Positions 28,565 to 36,185 of a stretch of DNA of 62,927 nt are shown here, one piece after another (positions within the stretch are counted from its first letter, which is position 1; every line of letters begins with the position of its first letter). The translations under genes and the position numbers were made by a program. The notes under the pieces were generated by a model. It was not told the origin of the DNA. It did no database searches and was given only the letters and a program-made list of their open reading frames with translations. The stretch lies in NCBI GenBank assembly GCA_964383915.1, contig CAYLJE010000003.1, forward strand, positions 1-62,927. The letters are read 5' to 3'. The DNA is from DRPN01 sp964383915 (lineage in GTDB: Bacteria; Bacteroidota; Bacteroidia; Bacteroidales; VadinHA17).

Positions 28565-29904
28565 TGAAGAAACTGTGGGATAAGAACCTGCCTTTAGACC
28601 AGGCTATTGAACAATTTACCATCGGAAACGATGCCATTCTGGACATGGACCTGGCTCCTTATGATATTATCGGATCCATTGCTCATGTGAAAATGCTACG
28701 GCAGGTCAACCTGCTCACATCAGAAGAAGAAAAAAAACTAACCGGAGAACTCAGGGTTTTATACCGACAGGTTGAGTCCGGGGCTTTTATTATTGAGCCG
28801 GGAATAGAGGACATACATTCCCAGGTGGAAAAAATGTTAACGGATAAACTGGGAGAGACAGGAGAAAAAGTGCATACGGCCAGATCCAGAAATGATCAGA
28901 TCATCCTGGACATCCGGTTATTTACCCGCGACAAACTGGCTCATATCCGGGACAGAATACTCATCTTGTTTAATTTATTAGTAAGTCTCAGTGAGAAGCA
29001 CAAAGATCACCTGATGCCCGGATACACACATTTCCAGGTGGCCATGCCTTCTTCTTTCGGACTCTGGTTTGGATCCTTTGCCGAAAGTCTTGCTGATGAC
29101 GTGTTACTGTTAAACGCTGCATACCGTGTTACCAATCAGAATCCGCTTGGGTCGGCTGCCGGTTACGGGTCTTCTTTTCCTATTAACAGAGAGATTACCA
29201 CCCGTTTGCTGGGGTTTGATGGCTTAACGGTTAACTCAATTTATGCCCAGGCCGGGAGAGGAAAAACAGAGAAAACAACTGCCTTCGCTCTGGCTTCCGT
29301 AGCATCTTCTTTGGGCAGGCTGGCTATGGATGCGGTGTTGTTTATGAATCAAAATTTCGGGTTCATGGAGTTGCCGGATGCTTATACTACCGGATCAAGT
29401 ATCATGCCCCATAAAAAGAATCCGGATGCTTTTGAACTGGTCCGTGCCCGCTGTAACAAGATGCAGGCCTTGCCCAACGAAATCCAGCTGATCATGGGGA
29501 ACCTGCCAACAGGCTATCACCGGGATTTTCAACTGTTAAAAGAATCTTATTTGCCCGCTTTTAATACCCTCGACAGTTGCCTGAAGATAACCATCTTGTT
29601 GTTACAAAATCTACACATCAGGAAGGATATTCTGGGGAAAGATATTTATCGCTATATATACAGTGTAGAGGAAGTCAACAGGTGGGTCAGTCAGGGTATT
29701 CCCTTCAGGGAAGCTTACAGAAAAGTGGCTGAAGAAATCCGCACCGGCCAGTTTCATCCTCCTGAAAAAGTAGCATATACTCACCTTGGGAGTATAGGGA
29801 ACCCGGGCAATGATAAGATCAAAAATAAAATGGATATTATCGTAAAAGAAGTGGACTATCACAAGGCGGAACAATCTATCCGGTTACTAATAAAGCAGGA
29901 TTAA
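28564..29904 (+). CDS. argH: Argininosuccinate lyase
   Basis: The 446-residue enzyme of the fumarase/aspartase superfamily splits argininosuccinate into arginine and fumarate. It has HTARSRNDQ, the TGYHRDFQ-type segment and the superfamily signature SSIMPHKKNPD (His in place of the common Gln). It is coupled to proC by TAATG and is followed 13 bp later by the proB-like gene. Confidence 0.97.
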   Translation: MKKLWDKNLPLDQAIEQFTIGNDAILDMDLAPYDIIGSIAHVKMLRQVNLLTSEEEKKLTGELRVLYRQVESGAFIIEPGIEDIHSQVEKMLTDKLGETGEKVHTARSRNDQIILDIRLFTRDKLAHIRDRILILFNLLVSLSEKHKDHLMPGYTHFQVAMPSSFGLWFGSFAESLADDVLLLNAAYRVTNQNPLGSAAGYGSSFPINREITTRLLGFDGLTVNSIYAQAGRGKTEKTTAFALASVASSLGRLAMDAVLFMNQNFGFMELPDAYTTGSSIMPHKKNPDAFELVRARCNKMQALPNEIQLIMGNLPTGYHRDFQLLKESYLPAFNTLDSCLKITILLLQNLHIRKDILGKDIYRYIYSVEEVNRWVSQGIPFREAYRKVAEEIRTGQFHPPEKVAYTHLGSIGNPGNDKIKNKMDIIVKEVDYHKAEQSIRLLIKQD

Positions 29905-29917
29905 AAGGACATAAGAG

Positions 29918-30601
29918 ATGAACCAGGACCAAAAAAAGATCGTAGTTAAAGTAGAAATTCATGTTCTACTGGGGGAGGATGGAACCTTTGACCGGGCCAG
30001 AATGGAACGTTTGACCATGATTCTTTCCAATATGGTGAATAGCGGAGCACAAATATTTATTGTATCCTCCGGAGCCATTTTTTTGGGGGCACAAAAACTC
30101 GGGCTGGGAGATCAGCCGGAAGAACTGGTAGAAAAACAAGCCATTGCTGCCGTAGGTCAGGCAGAGTTAATGAAGTTATACCATAGTTATTTTGAAGGTT
30201 ATAACCAGACGGTGGCCCAGGTTCTTCTGACCGGGGATATCTTTTCAGATCCTGTCCGGCGTGAATATGCCAGAAATACTTTAACACATCTTTCCGTGCT
30301 GGGAGTTATTCCTGTCATCAATGAAAATGATTCAGTATCTACAGAAGATATCGAACTAAATGACAACTATTATCTGGTCAGGAATGTAGCTGACCTGATC
30401 GGGGCACATTTACTATTAATAAAGGGGAAAGGACAGCATCAATATGTTTTGATTACCAGGGATCCCGGCATCCTGCCCTTTATCACGGAAGAGAAGCGGT
30501 TAATGGATGATATTCTGGGGTTAAAAGCAGTCACAGATCATCCCGGTTATACCGGTAAAGTTTTTCCGGACCGCCTTCCCCGCGAAATTCTCCAGACATA
30601 A
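29918..30601 (+). CDS. Degenerate glutamate 5-kinase paralogue (probable pseudokinase)
   Basis: The 227-residue open frame is plainly a ProB paralogue: IVVKV at 8-12, VSSGAIFLG at 49-57, the EKQAIAAVGQAELM block, TVAQVLLT and the glutamate-loop motif INENDSVS at 134-141. Compared with the intact ProB next door, key elements are gone. GSS after VVKV is EIH, FGNNDVLAA is LNDNYYLVR, SDIDGLYTSDP is GKGQHQYVLITRDP, and the C-terminal GTGGMMVK part is missing. The frame has no internal stop, lies 15 bp before proB, and keeps the homologous core. I infer a catalytically dead protein, perhaps a regulatory partner of ProB, or a gene early in decay. Confidence 0.8.
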   Translation: MNQDQKKIVVKVEIHVLLGEDGTFDRARMERLTMILSNMVNSGAQIFIVSSGAIFLGAQKLGLGDQPEELVEKQAIAAVGQAELMKLYHSYFEGYNQTVAQVLLTGDIFSDPVRREYARNTLTHLSVLGVIPVINENDSVSTEDIELNDNYYLVRNVADLIGAHLLLIKGKGQHQYVLITRDPGILPFITEEKRLMDDILGLKAVTDHPGYTGKVFPDRLPREILQT

Positions 30602-30616
30602 ATAGAAAAATAATAT

Positions 30617-31420
30617 ATGGATACACGAAAAAACCGGGGGAAAAATCGGATCGTTGTGAAAGTGGGGAGTTCTATCCTGTCTTTTTCCAATGGGAAAATC
30701 AACCTGCAATGGATTGAACAATTGGCCGGTGTTCTGAGCAATGTGCGGCATGCCGGAAAACAAGTGGTCCTTGTTTCTTCAGGTGCCATCGCCGTAGGGG
30801 GAGGATTACTGGGTATAAAGAAAAAGCCGGATACATTGCCTGAGAAACAGGCCCTGGCAGCCATAGGTCAGGCTGAACTGATGAGGATTTATCAGCGTTT
30901 TTTCGAGCCCCACAGACAAACGGTTGCGCAGGTATTGCTGACAAAAGACGGCCTGCAGGAAAAATCAAAGCGACAGAATGCCTATAACACGCTGAAGAAA
31001 TTATTGGGGATGGGTATCATTACTATCATTAACGAGAACGATACCGTTTCTACATTTGGTATCCGCTTTGGTAACAATGATGTACTGGCTGCCAATGTGG
31101 CGGCCCTGATAAAAGCAGATCTGTTGATTATTTTATCAGATATAGACGGTCTCTATACATCAGATCCGCGGACCGATCCGGAAGCTACCATTATTGATAC
31201 GGTCACAGAATTTTCTGCAGACATCTTGCTTTCGGCACAGGGGAGCAGAAACGCATTTGGCACAGGCGGCATGATGGTCAAGCTGGATGCTGCCCGTATC
31301 TGTATGGAGTCAGGGATCGATATGATCATTGCCAACGGCAAAAACCCGGAAATCATTTCGGACATTCTGGCCGGTAAAACCGTTGGGACCCTATTCACAA
31401 AATATTATCTGAAAGATTAA
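30617..31420 (+). CDS. proB: Glutamate 5-kinase
   Basis: The 267-residue amino-acid kinase makes gamma-glutamyl phosphate, the first step to proline. All active-site parts are present: VVKVGSSIL, SSGAIAVGGG, INENDTVS, FGNNDVLAANVA, SDIDGLYTSDP and GTGGMMVK. The C-terminal PUA domain of the 367-residue E. coli enzyme is absent, as in many Bacteroidota. It lies 15 bp after its degenerate paralogue and 22 bp before proA, its channeling partner. Confidence 0.95.
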   Translation: MDTRKNRGKNRIVVKVGSSILSFSNGKINLQWIEQLAGVLSNVRHAGKQVVLVSSGAIAVGGGLLGIKKKPDTLPEKQALAAIGQAELMRIYQRFFEPHRQTVAQVLLTKDGLQEKSKRQNAYNTLKKLLGMGIITIINENDTVSTFGIRFGNNDVLAANVAALIKADLLIILSDIDGLYTSDPRTDPEATIIDTVTEFSADILLSAQGSRNAFGTGGMMVKLDAARICMESGIDMIIANGKNPEIISDILAGKTVGTLFTKYYLKD

Positions 31421-31442
31421 ACAAATTAAAAATAATTGCCAT

Positions 31443-32693
31443 ATGCATGAAGAACTGGAACAAAAGGGAAAAAAAGCCAAAAAAGCGAGTATTTTTTTAC
31501 GTGCAGCGAACACAGCAAATAAGGACAAAGCTCTTCTCAAGGCTGCAGGCCTGTTGAGAATAAAAGCGAAAGAGATTCTGGATGCCAATAGTCGCGATGT
31601 GGAAGAGGCAAAAAGAAACAATATCAGTGGAGCTTTTCTCGACAGGCTGGTACTCAATACTGACCGTATTGAGAGTATGGCAGAGGGATTGGAAGAGGTG
31701 ACTGCCCTGCATGATCCTGTGGGAGAGGTTGTCTCGATGGTAAAAAGACCCAACGGCCTGATGATCGGGAAACAGCGGGTTCCTATCGGGGTCATCGGCA
31801 TCATTTATGAATCACGTCCCAATGTGACCGCAGATGCTTTCGGACTTTGCCTGAAGGCTGGGAATGCTTCCCTTTTACGGGGAGGGAAAGAGGCCATCCA
31901 CTCAAACCAGGCTATACGTAAAATATTACAGGAGGCCCTGACAGCCTGTAATTTTCCCGCTGAGGCTGTTCAGGTAGTCGAAGACACTTCACGTGAGAGT
32001 GCAAGGGAGATGATGAAGATGAATAAATACCTGGACCTGCTGATCCCGCGGGGAGGGGCAGGTCTGATTCGGACTGTCGTGGAAAACAGTTCTGTACCTG
32101 TGATTGAGACAGGCGTTGGGAACTGTCATGTATTTGTGGATAAATATGCTGATTTTGAAAAGGCTGTCGCTATTACGGTCAATGCCAAGACCCATCGTCC
32201 GGGGGTGTGCAATGCAGCAGAGACCCTTTTGGTGCACAGAGATATTGCAGATACTTTTATCCCGGCAGTGTGTCAGGCGCTGGCGGATAAAAAAGTAGAG
32301 ATCAGGGGAGATAAAACGGTAATAAAATATTACCCGGACGCTGTTCCGGCGACCGAAAAAGACTGGGGAACCGAATACCTCGACCTTATTCTGGCCGTAA
32401 AAACTGTTGACTCTCTTGACGAAGCCATTGACCATATCTCCAAATACGGGACAGGTCATTCGGAAAGCATTGTAACGGAAAATTATACCCATGCCCAGGA
32501 TTTTTTGAATCGTATTGATGCAGCTGCCGTTTATGTCAATGCTTCTACCCGGTTTACTGACGGTTACGAATTCGGTTTCGGAGCAGAAATCGGTATCAGT
32601 ACCCAGAAACTACATGCCCGTGGGCCAATGGGCCTGAACGAATTGACGAGCAACAAATACATTATATATGGGAACGGCCAGATCCGGGAGTAA
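31443..32693 (+). CDS. proA: Glutamate-5-semialdehyde dehydrogenase (gamma-glutamyl phosphate reductase)
   Basis: The 416-residue enzyme of the aldehyde dehydrogenase superfamily reduces gamma-glutamyl phosphate with NADPH. It has IYESRPNVTADAFGLCLK, LRGGKEA and the catalytic-cysteine segment THRPGVCNAAETL. The C terminus GPMGLNELTSNKYI is typical. It closes the arginine/proline operon; with proB and proC the whole proline route is present. Confidence 0.97.
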   Translation: MHEELEQKGKKAKKASIFLRAANTANKDKALLKAAGLLRIKAKEILDANSRDVEEAKRNNISGAFLDRLVLNTDRIESMAEGLEEVTALHDPVGEVVSMVKRPNGLMIGKQRVPIGVIGIIYESRPNVTADAFGLCLKAGNASLLRGGKEAIHSNQAIRKILQEALTACNFPAEAVQVVEDTSRESAREMMKMNKYLDLLIPRGGAGLIRTVVENSSVPVIETGVGNCHVFVDKYADFEKAVAITVNAKTHRPGVCNAAETLLVHRDIADTFIPAVCQALADKKVEIRGDKTVIKYYPDAVPATEKDWGTEYLDLILAVKTVDSLDEAIDHISKYGTGHSESIVTENYTHAQDFLNRIDAAAVYVNASTRFTDGYEFGFGAEIGISTQKLHARGPMGLNELTSNKYIIYGNGQIRE

Positions 32694-32713
32694 TCAGGGG
32701 AATGAATTTTTTA

Positions 32714-32721
32714 TAATTTTG
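32714..32721 (+). promoter_or_regulatory. Candidate -7 element for the DUF4491/heme island
   Basis: TAATTTTG fits TAnnTTTG and lies 52 bp before the first DUF4491 gene. No clear -33 TTTG is seen at the usual spacing. Confidence 0.35.
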
Positions 32722-32773
32722 CCAATAAATATCTGTTTGTATTATTCAAAATTTAATCCTGTTTATACCCCTT

Positions 32774-33067
32774 ATGCCGAACATGAATATTGATGGTTTT
32801 CTTTTGGGATTATTTGTATTTTTTCTCATTGGTTTATTCCATCCCATTGTCATTAAAATGGAATATTATTTTGGAAAGGGTTATTGGTGGATACTATGCT
32901 TTCCCGGAATAATATTTGTGTTTGCTTCCTTATTTTTGCAGGGGATATATTCTATGGGGGCGGGCCTTATCGGTTTTGTATTGTTGTGGAGTACTCAAGA
33001 ACTTTTTAAACAACATCAAAGGGTAAAAAAAGGACAGGCACGAAAAAACCCGAAAAGAACTTACTAA
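32774..33067 (+). CDS. DUF4491 family membrane protein (copy 1)
   Basis: The 97-residue protein has three hydrophobic helices and the features I know from DUF4491: MNIDGFLLG at the start, IGLFHPIVIKMEYYFG in the first half, and a basic C terminus RVKKGQARKNPKR. The true start may be the second ATG (32783), since family members begin with that Met. No function is established for the family. It is separated by one base from a second DUF4491 gene, and the group precedes a TonB receptor and heme genes. Confidence 0.8.
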   Translation: MPNMNIDGFLLGLFVFFLIGLFHPIVIKMEYYFGKGYWWILCFPGIIFVFASLFLQGIYSMGAGLIGFVLLWSTQELFKQHQRVKKGQARKNPKRTY

Positions 33068-33068
33068 T

Positions 33069-33380
33069 ATGATTCTCATTGTTTTATTGCATTCTTTTCA
33101 TCTGGATGGAATTGTCTTAGGCGGGGCAACATATATCATTATTCTGTTAGGAAGATATTCCTGTATTGCCGGAGAATATTATTTCACGAAGAAAATCTGG
33201 AAGCTGTTTCTGGGACTTGGTCTGTTATCATTAGTGTTGTCTTTGTTTGTTTCCAATTTAATGCTTTCCGGCATATTATCTATTACGGGATTTACGTATC
33301 TTTGGGGCATAAAAGAAGTGATAGAACAGGAAAAACGGGTTCATAAAGGTTGGTTTCCCAAAAACCCTAAAAGGAGATAA
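33069..33380 (+). CDS. DUF4491 family membrane protein (copy 2, diverged)
   Basis: The 103-residue protein is a paralogue of the gene before it: LDGIVLGGATYII, GEYYFTKK, LW..KE...QEKRV.KG and the tail KNPKRR align with copy 1. The FHPIVIK segment is replaced by GRYSCIA, so the copy has diverged at the family's best-kept spot. It starts one base after the stop of copy 1 and is surely co-translated. Confidence 0.75.
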   Translation: MILIVLLHSFHLDGIVLGGATYIIILLGRYSCIAGEYYFTKKIWKLFLGLGLLSLVLSLFVSNLMLSGILSITGFTYLWGIKEVIEQEKRVHKGWFPKNPKRR

Positions 33381-33381
33381 A

Positions 33382-33774
33382 ATGTTTTTCAGTGGCATAT
33401 TCTCGTCTCATGTAGCATTCATTGCCATGTATGCGGGATTCCTGTATTATATTTTGCAGGCTGTCACTTTTGGTATTCAAAAAAGTGATAAAATCTTTCC
33501 TGCCCAACCCAAAGCCCAGGAACAGTCCGTTCTTTTTTCAGGGGAAAACATAGATGTCGTTTTACTTCGTGCCTATCAACCGGAGAACTTTACGAAGGAT
33601 AAACAAGAATCAACACACATTGAGAAAACGCTTCGTATTTATTCTTTTTATTTTCTATATCATTTTATTTCACTGTATATTCCTTACTCAGGAGGGAAAT
33701 ATCTGCAGTATTTTCTAAAAGCCATTTCTTTACGGGCTCCTCCTTTGTTTTCATTTTTTAGCAGCTTTAAATAA
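33382..33774 (+). CDS. Small membrane protein upstream of TonB receptor
   Basis: The 130-residue protein is of a type I do not recognise with certainty. It has one N-terminal hydrophobic helix (SHVAFIAMYAGFLYYIL), a polar middle, a second aromatic hydrophobic stretch (IYSFYFLYHFISLYI), and a C terminus with LRAPPLFSFF. A good Shine-Dalgarno AAGGAG at 33371-33376 overlaps the end of the preceding gene. It lies between DUF4491 and the TonB receptor, so a role in the same uptake process is inferred from position only. Confidence 0.6.
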   Translation: MFFSGIFSSHVAFIAMYAGFLYYILQAVTFGIQKSDKIFPAQPKAQEQSVLFSGENIDVVLLRAYQPENFTKDKQESTHIEKTLRIYSFYFLYHFISLYIPYSGGKYLQYFLKAISLRAPPLFSFFSSFK

Positions 33775-33790
33775 ATATCCTGTATTCTTT

Positions 33791-33840
33791 TTTATCCGGT
33801 TCCCATAGAAGGCAACATTCCTTCTGTGGGGAAGGATAAA
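33791..33840 (+). promoter_or_regulatory. Long stem-loop before the TonB receptor gene
   Basis: An outer stem TTTATCC/GGATAAA (33791-33797 with 33834-33840) encloses an 11-bp stem CCCATAGAAGG/CCTTCTGTGGG with one G-U pair and a 7-base loop CAACATT. No T-run follows on either strand, so it does not look like an intrinsic terminator. It sits 43 bp before the receptor start codon. Confidence 0.6.
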
Positions 33841-33883
33841 GGTTTATAGGGTTCCCATTTTATAATATTTAAATAATAGAACA

Positions 33884-35977
33884 ATGAAAACATTTGTCAT
33901 AATTGTATTTATATTAATAACAGTTTCATTAGAAGCTTTTCCCCAGAAAAATTTTATGGTTGTTGACACAACCCGGGCTATTGCCTTAAAAGAAGTTATA
34001 ATACAAGCGGAGAAATCAGATGAAAAACTTCAAAAAATCCCGGCTTCTGCCAGTTTGATTTCTCAGCAGCGGATTCAGGTGCAGGAAATACAAGCGCTTA
34101 CTGATTTAAGTGCCAGGATACCTGATTTTTTTATACCTGACTATGGTACCCGTCTGACAACCCCTGTTTATATCAGGGGCATCGGTTCCCGGATAGGGGC
34201 TCCTTCTGTTGGACTGTATGTAGATAATATCCCTTATTTCGACAGAGGTTCTTTTAACTTTCAATTTTTAGATCTTAAAAAAATAGAAGTCTTACGGGGT
34301 CCTCAGGGAACATTGTATGGCAGGAATACCATGGGGGGTTTGATCAAAATTTATACCACAGATCCGACAAACAAGCAGGAGGGGGACCTGAGGGTTAACT
34401 ATGGTAATGATAATCAGATCCATACAATGTTCAGGTTTAATCAGCCGGTAAGTAAAAAAATGCAGGTGTTATTGGATGGATCCTTTCTGCATCGGGATGG
34501 TTTTTTTACCAATACATTCAATAATAAGAAAGCAGATGGTTTGAATACGTGGTCGGGACGCATAAAGATGGCTTATCATGCTTCCCGTAAAATGAAAATT
34601 ATATGCTCGGCGGATTATGAAAAGAATGACCAAAACGGTTATCCTTACGGGTTATATAACGATTCCTTGCAAACAGGCAATCCCGTAAATTATAATCAAC
34701 CCAGTGCATATAATCGTGATTTGTTTTCATCCGGCTTGAATGTCAATTATATTGGAAACAGGTTTATTGTCAGCACGGCAACCAGTTACCAATATCTGAA
34801 TGATCATCAGAGAATTGACCAGGATTTTTTACCTGTATCGTTATTTTATGTTAGGCAAGACAGAATCCATCATACGGTGGCACAGGAGTTTACCATTCAT
34901 TCAAAAAATAATGTACGACTCCAGTGGCTGGCAGGTGCTTTTGGTTTTTTACGTTTTAAGAACAAACAGGTTGGGGTAGATTTTGACGGAATCTATAATA
35001 CAAGATATCATTTACAGAATAAAAACAAAACATACAATCAACCAACGAAAGGAGCCGCAATATATGGGCAAGTATCTTATCCTTTCTGGAAATTTACAGT
35101 AACGGGAGGATTAAGAATGGATTATGAAGTGTCCCGGTTGGCATATAATTACGATCTGGTTCTTACAACAAGTGATACTATACATACAAATTTTGATCAT
35201 CATCTGCAATTTACTCAGATCCTTCCAAAGATTACTGTATCTTTTCCGTTAAAGGAGAATATTAATACATACGTTGCTGTTACCAGGGGATATAAAACAG
35301 GAGGTTTTAATTCTACCTTTGAACGGAAAGAAGACCAAACGTATGCTCCGGAATACAGCATAAATTATGAAACAGGGATAAAATCCTCTTTATATCATAA
35401 CAGGGTCAAAGCCAATCTGTGTCTTTTCTATATAGATTGGCGTAATCAACAGGTATATCAGCCTATCCCCAGCGGACAAGGTGCTATGCTAAAGAATGCC
35501 GGCCATTCAATCAGCAGGGGCGTTGAAATTGAACTACTTGCCATGGTGTATAAGAATCTTGAAGTCTGGACAAGTTTCGGATATAATCATGCGCAATACC
35601 TTCATTATAAGAAAGACTCTCTCCATATATATGATGGAAACCATCTCGTTTATATTCCATCCTTTACCTTGAATGCCGGATTTGATTATTCGATATATCT
35701 CTCCAATACTTCTCCGATAAAAAAAATATTGTTGAATATGAACTATCAACGTCTTGGGAGAATGTATTGGAATGATTCGAATACAGCATATCAGGATGAC
35801 TACGGATTACTCAATGGAAGATTATCTTTTGAAGCAAAAAAAATGGCTGTGGGCCTATGGAGTAAAAACATGTTGAATGCCAGATATTATTCATTTTATT
35901 TTGAAGAGCTTGGAAATGCTTATGTACAACAGGGGACCCCATTTCAGATAGGTCTTTTTATCCAAAAGAAATTCTAA
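33884..35977 (+). CDS. TonB-dependent outer-membrane receptor (probable heme/porphyrin uptake)
   Basis: The 697-residue protein has a signal peptide (about residues 1-21), a plug domain beginning at LKEVIIQAEKS and containing YIRGIGSRIGAPSVGLYVDNIP and EVLRGPQGTLYGRNTMGG, and a 22-strand-type barrel ending in Phe. There is no N-terminal carboxypeptidase-like extension and no SusD partner, so it is not a glycan receptor of the SusC type. Its place upstream of an MFS remnant, hemN and hemG suggests a tetrapyrrole substrate; that is inference. Confidence 0.9.
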   Translation: MKTFVIIVFILITVSLEAFPQKNFMVVDTTRAIALKEVIIQAEKSDEKLQKIPASASLISQQRIQVQEIQALTDLSARIPDFFIPDYGTRLTTPVYIRGIGSRIGAPSVGLYVDNIPYFDRGSFNFQFLDLKKIEVLRGPQGTLYGRNTMGGLIKIYTTDPTNKQEGDLRVNYGNDNQIHTMFRFNQPVSKKMQVLLDGSFLHRDGFFTNTFNNKKADGLNTWSGRIKMAYHASRKMKIICSADYEKNDQNGYPYGLYNDSLQTGNPVNYNQPSAYNRDLFSSGLNVNYIGNRFIVSTATSYQYLNDHQRIDQDFLPVSLFYVRQDRIHHTVAQEFTIHSKNNVRLQWLAGAFGFLRFKNKQVGVDFDGIYNTRYHLQNKNKTYNQPTKGAAIYGQVSYPFWKFTVTGGLRMDYEVSRLAYNYDLVLTTSDTIHTNFDHHLQFTQILPKITVSFPLKENINTYVAVTRGYKTGGFNSTFERKEDQTYAPEYSINYETGIKSSLYHNRVKANLCLFYIDWRNQQVYQPIPSGQGAMLKNAGHSISRGVEIELLAMVYKNLEVWTSFGYNHAQYLHYKKDSLHIYDGNHLVYIPSFTLNAGFDYSIYLSNTSPIKKILLNMNYQRLGRMYWNDSNTAYQDDYGLLNGRLSFEAKKMAVGLWSKNMLNARYYSFYFEELGNAYVQQGTPFQIGLFIQKKF

Positions 35978-35980
35978 GTT

Positions 35981-36175
35981 ATGGTTAAATCACCTGTCAG
36001 TAAATACATTACATTACTGAACCTGTATCTGGCCCAGTCGATTCCGATGAGTTTCTTCTCTACGGTACTTCCCGTGATTATGCGTACGGAACACTACTCG
36101 TTAACCTCTATCGACGATACAGGATATTCCCACCGATTTTATACCGGGAAACAGACTCATTTACAAAACCAATAA
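35981..36175 (+). pseudogene. Truncated MFS transporter remnant
   Basis: The 64-codon frame starts 3 bp after the receptor stop. Residues 1-44 read as the N terminus and first membrane helix of an MFS transporter (ITLLNLYLAQSIPMSFFSTV followed by PVIMRTEHYSLTSI). After about residue 44 the sequence turns polar, with no second helix, and stops after 20 more residues. About 350 residues expected of an MFS protein are missing before hemN. I read it as a deletion remnant. A misassembly in this spot would give the same picture. Confidence 0.6.
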
Positions 36176-36185
36176 CATATACATC

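Noticed and set aside
29918..30601. The ProB-like frame as acetylglutamate kinase ArgB, filling the pathway gap
   Set aside because: Its motifs (SSGAI, INENDSVS, VGQAELM) are of ProB type, and the kinase site is lost.
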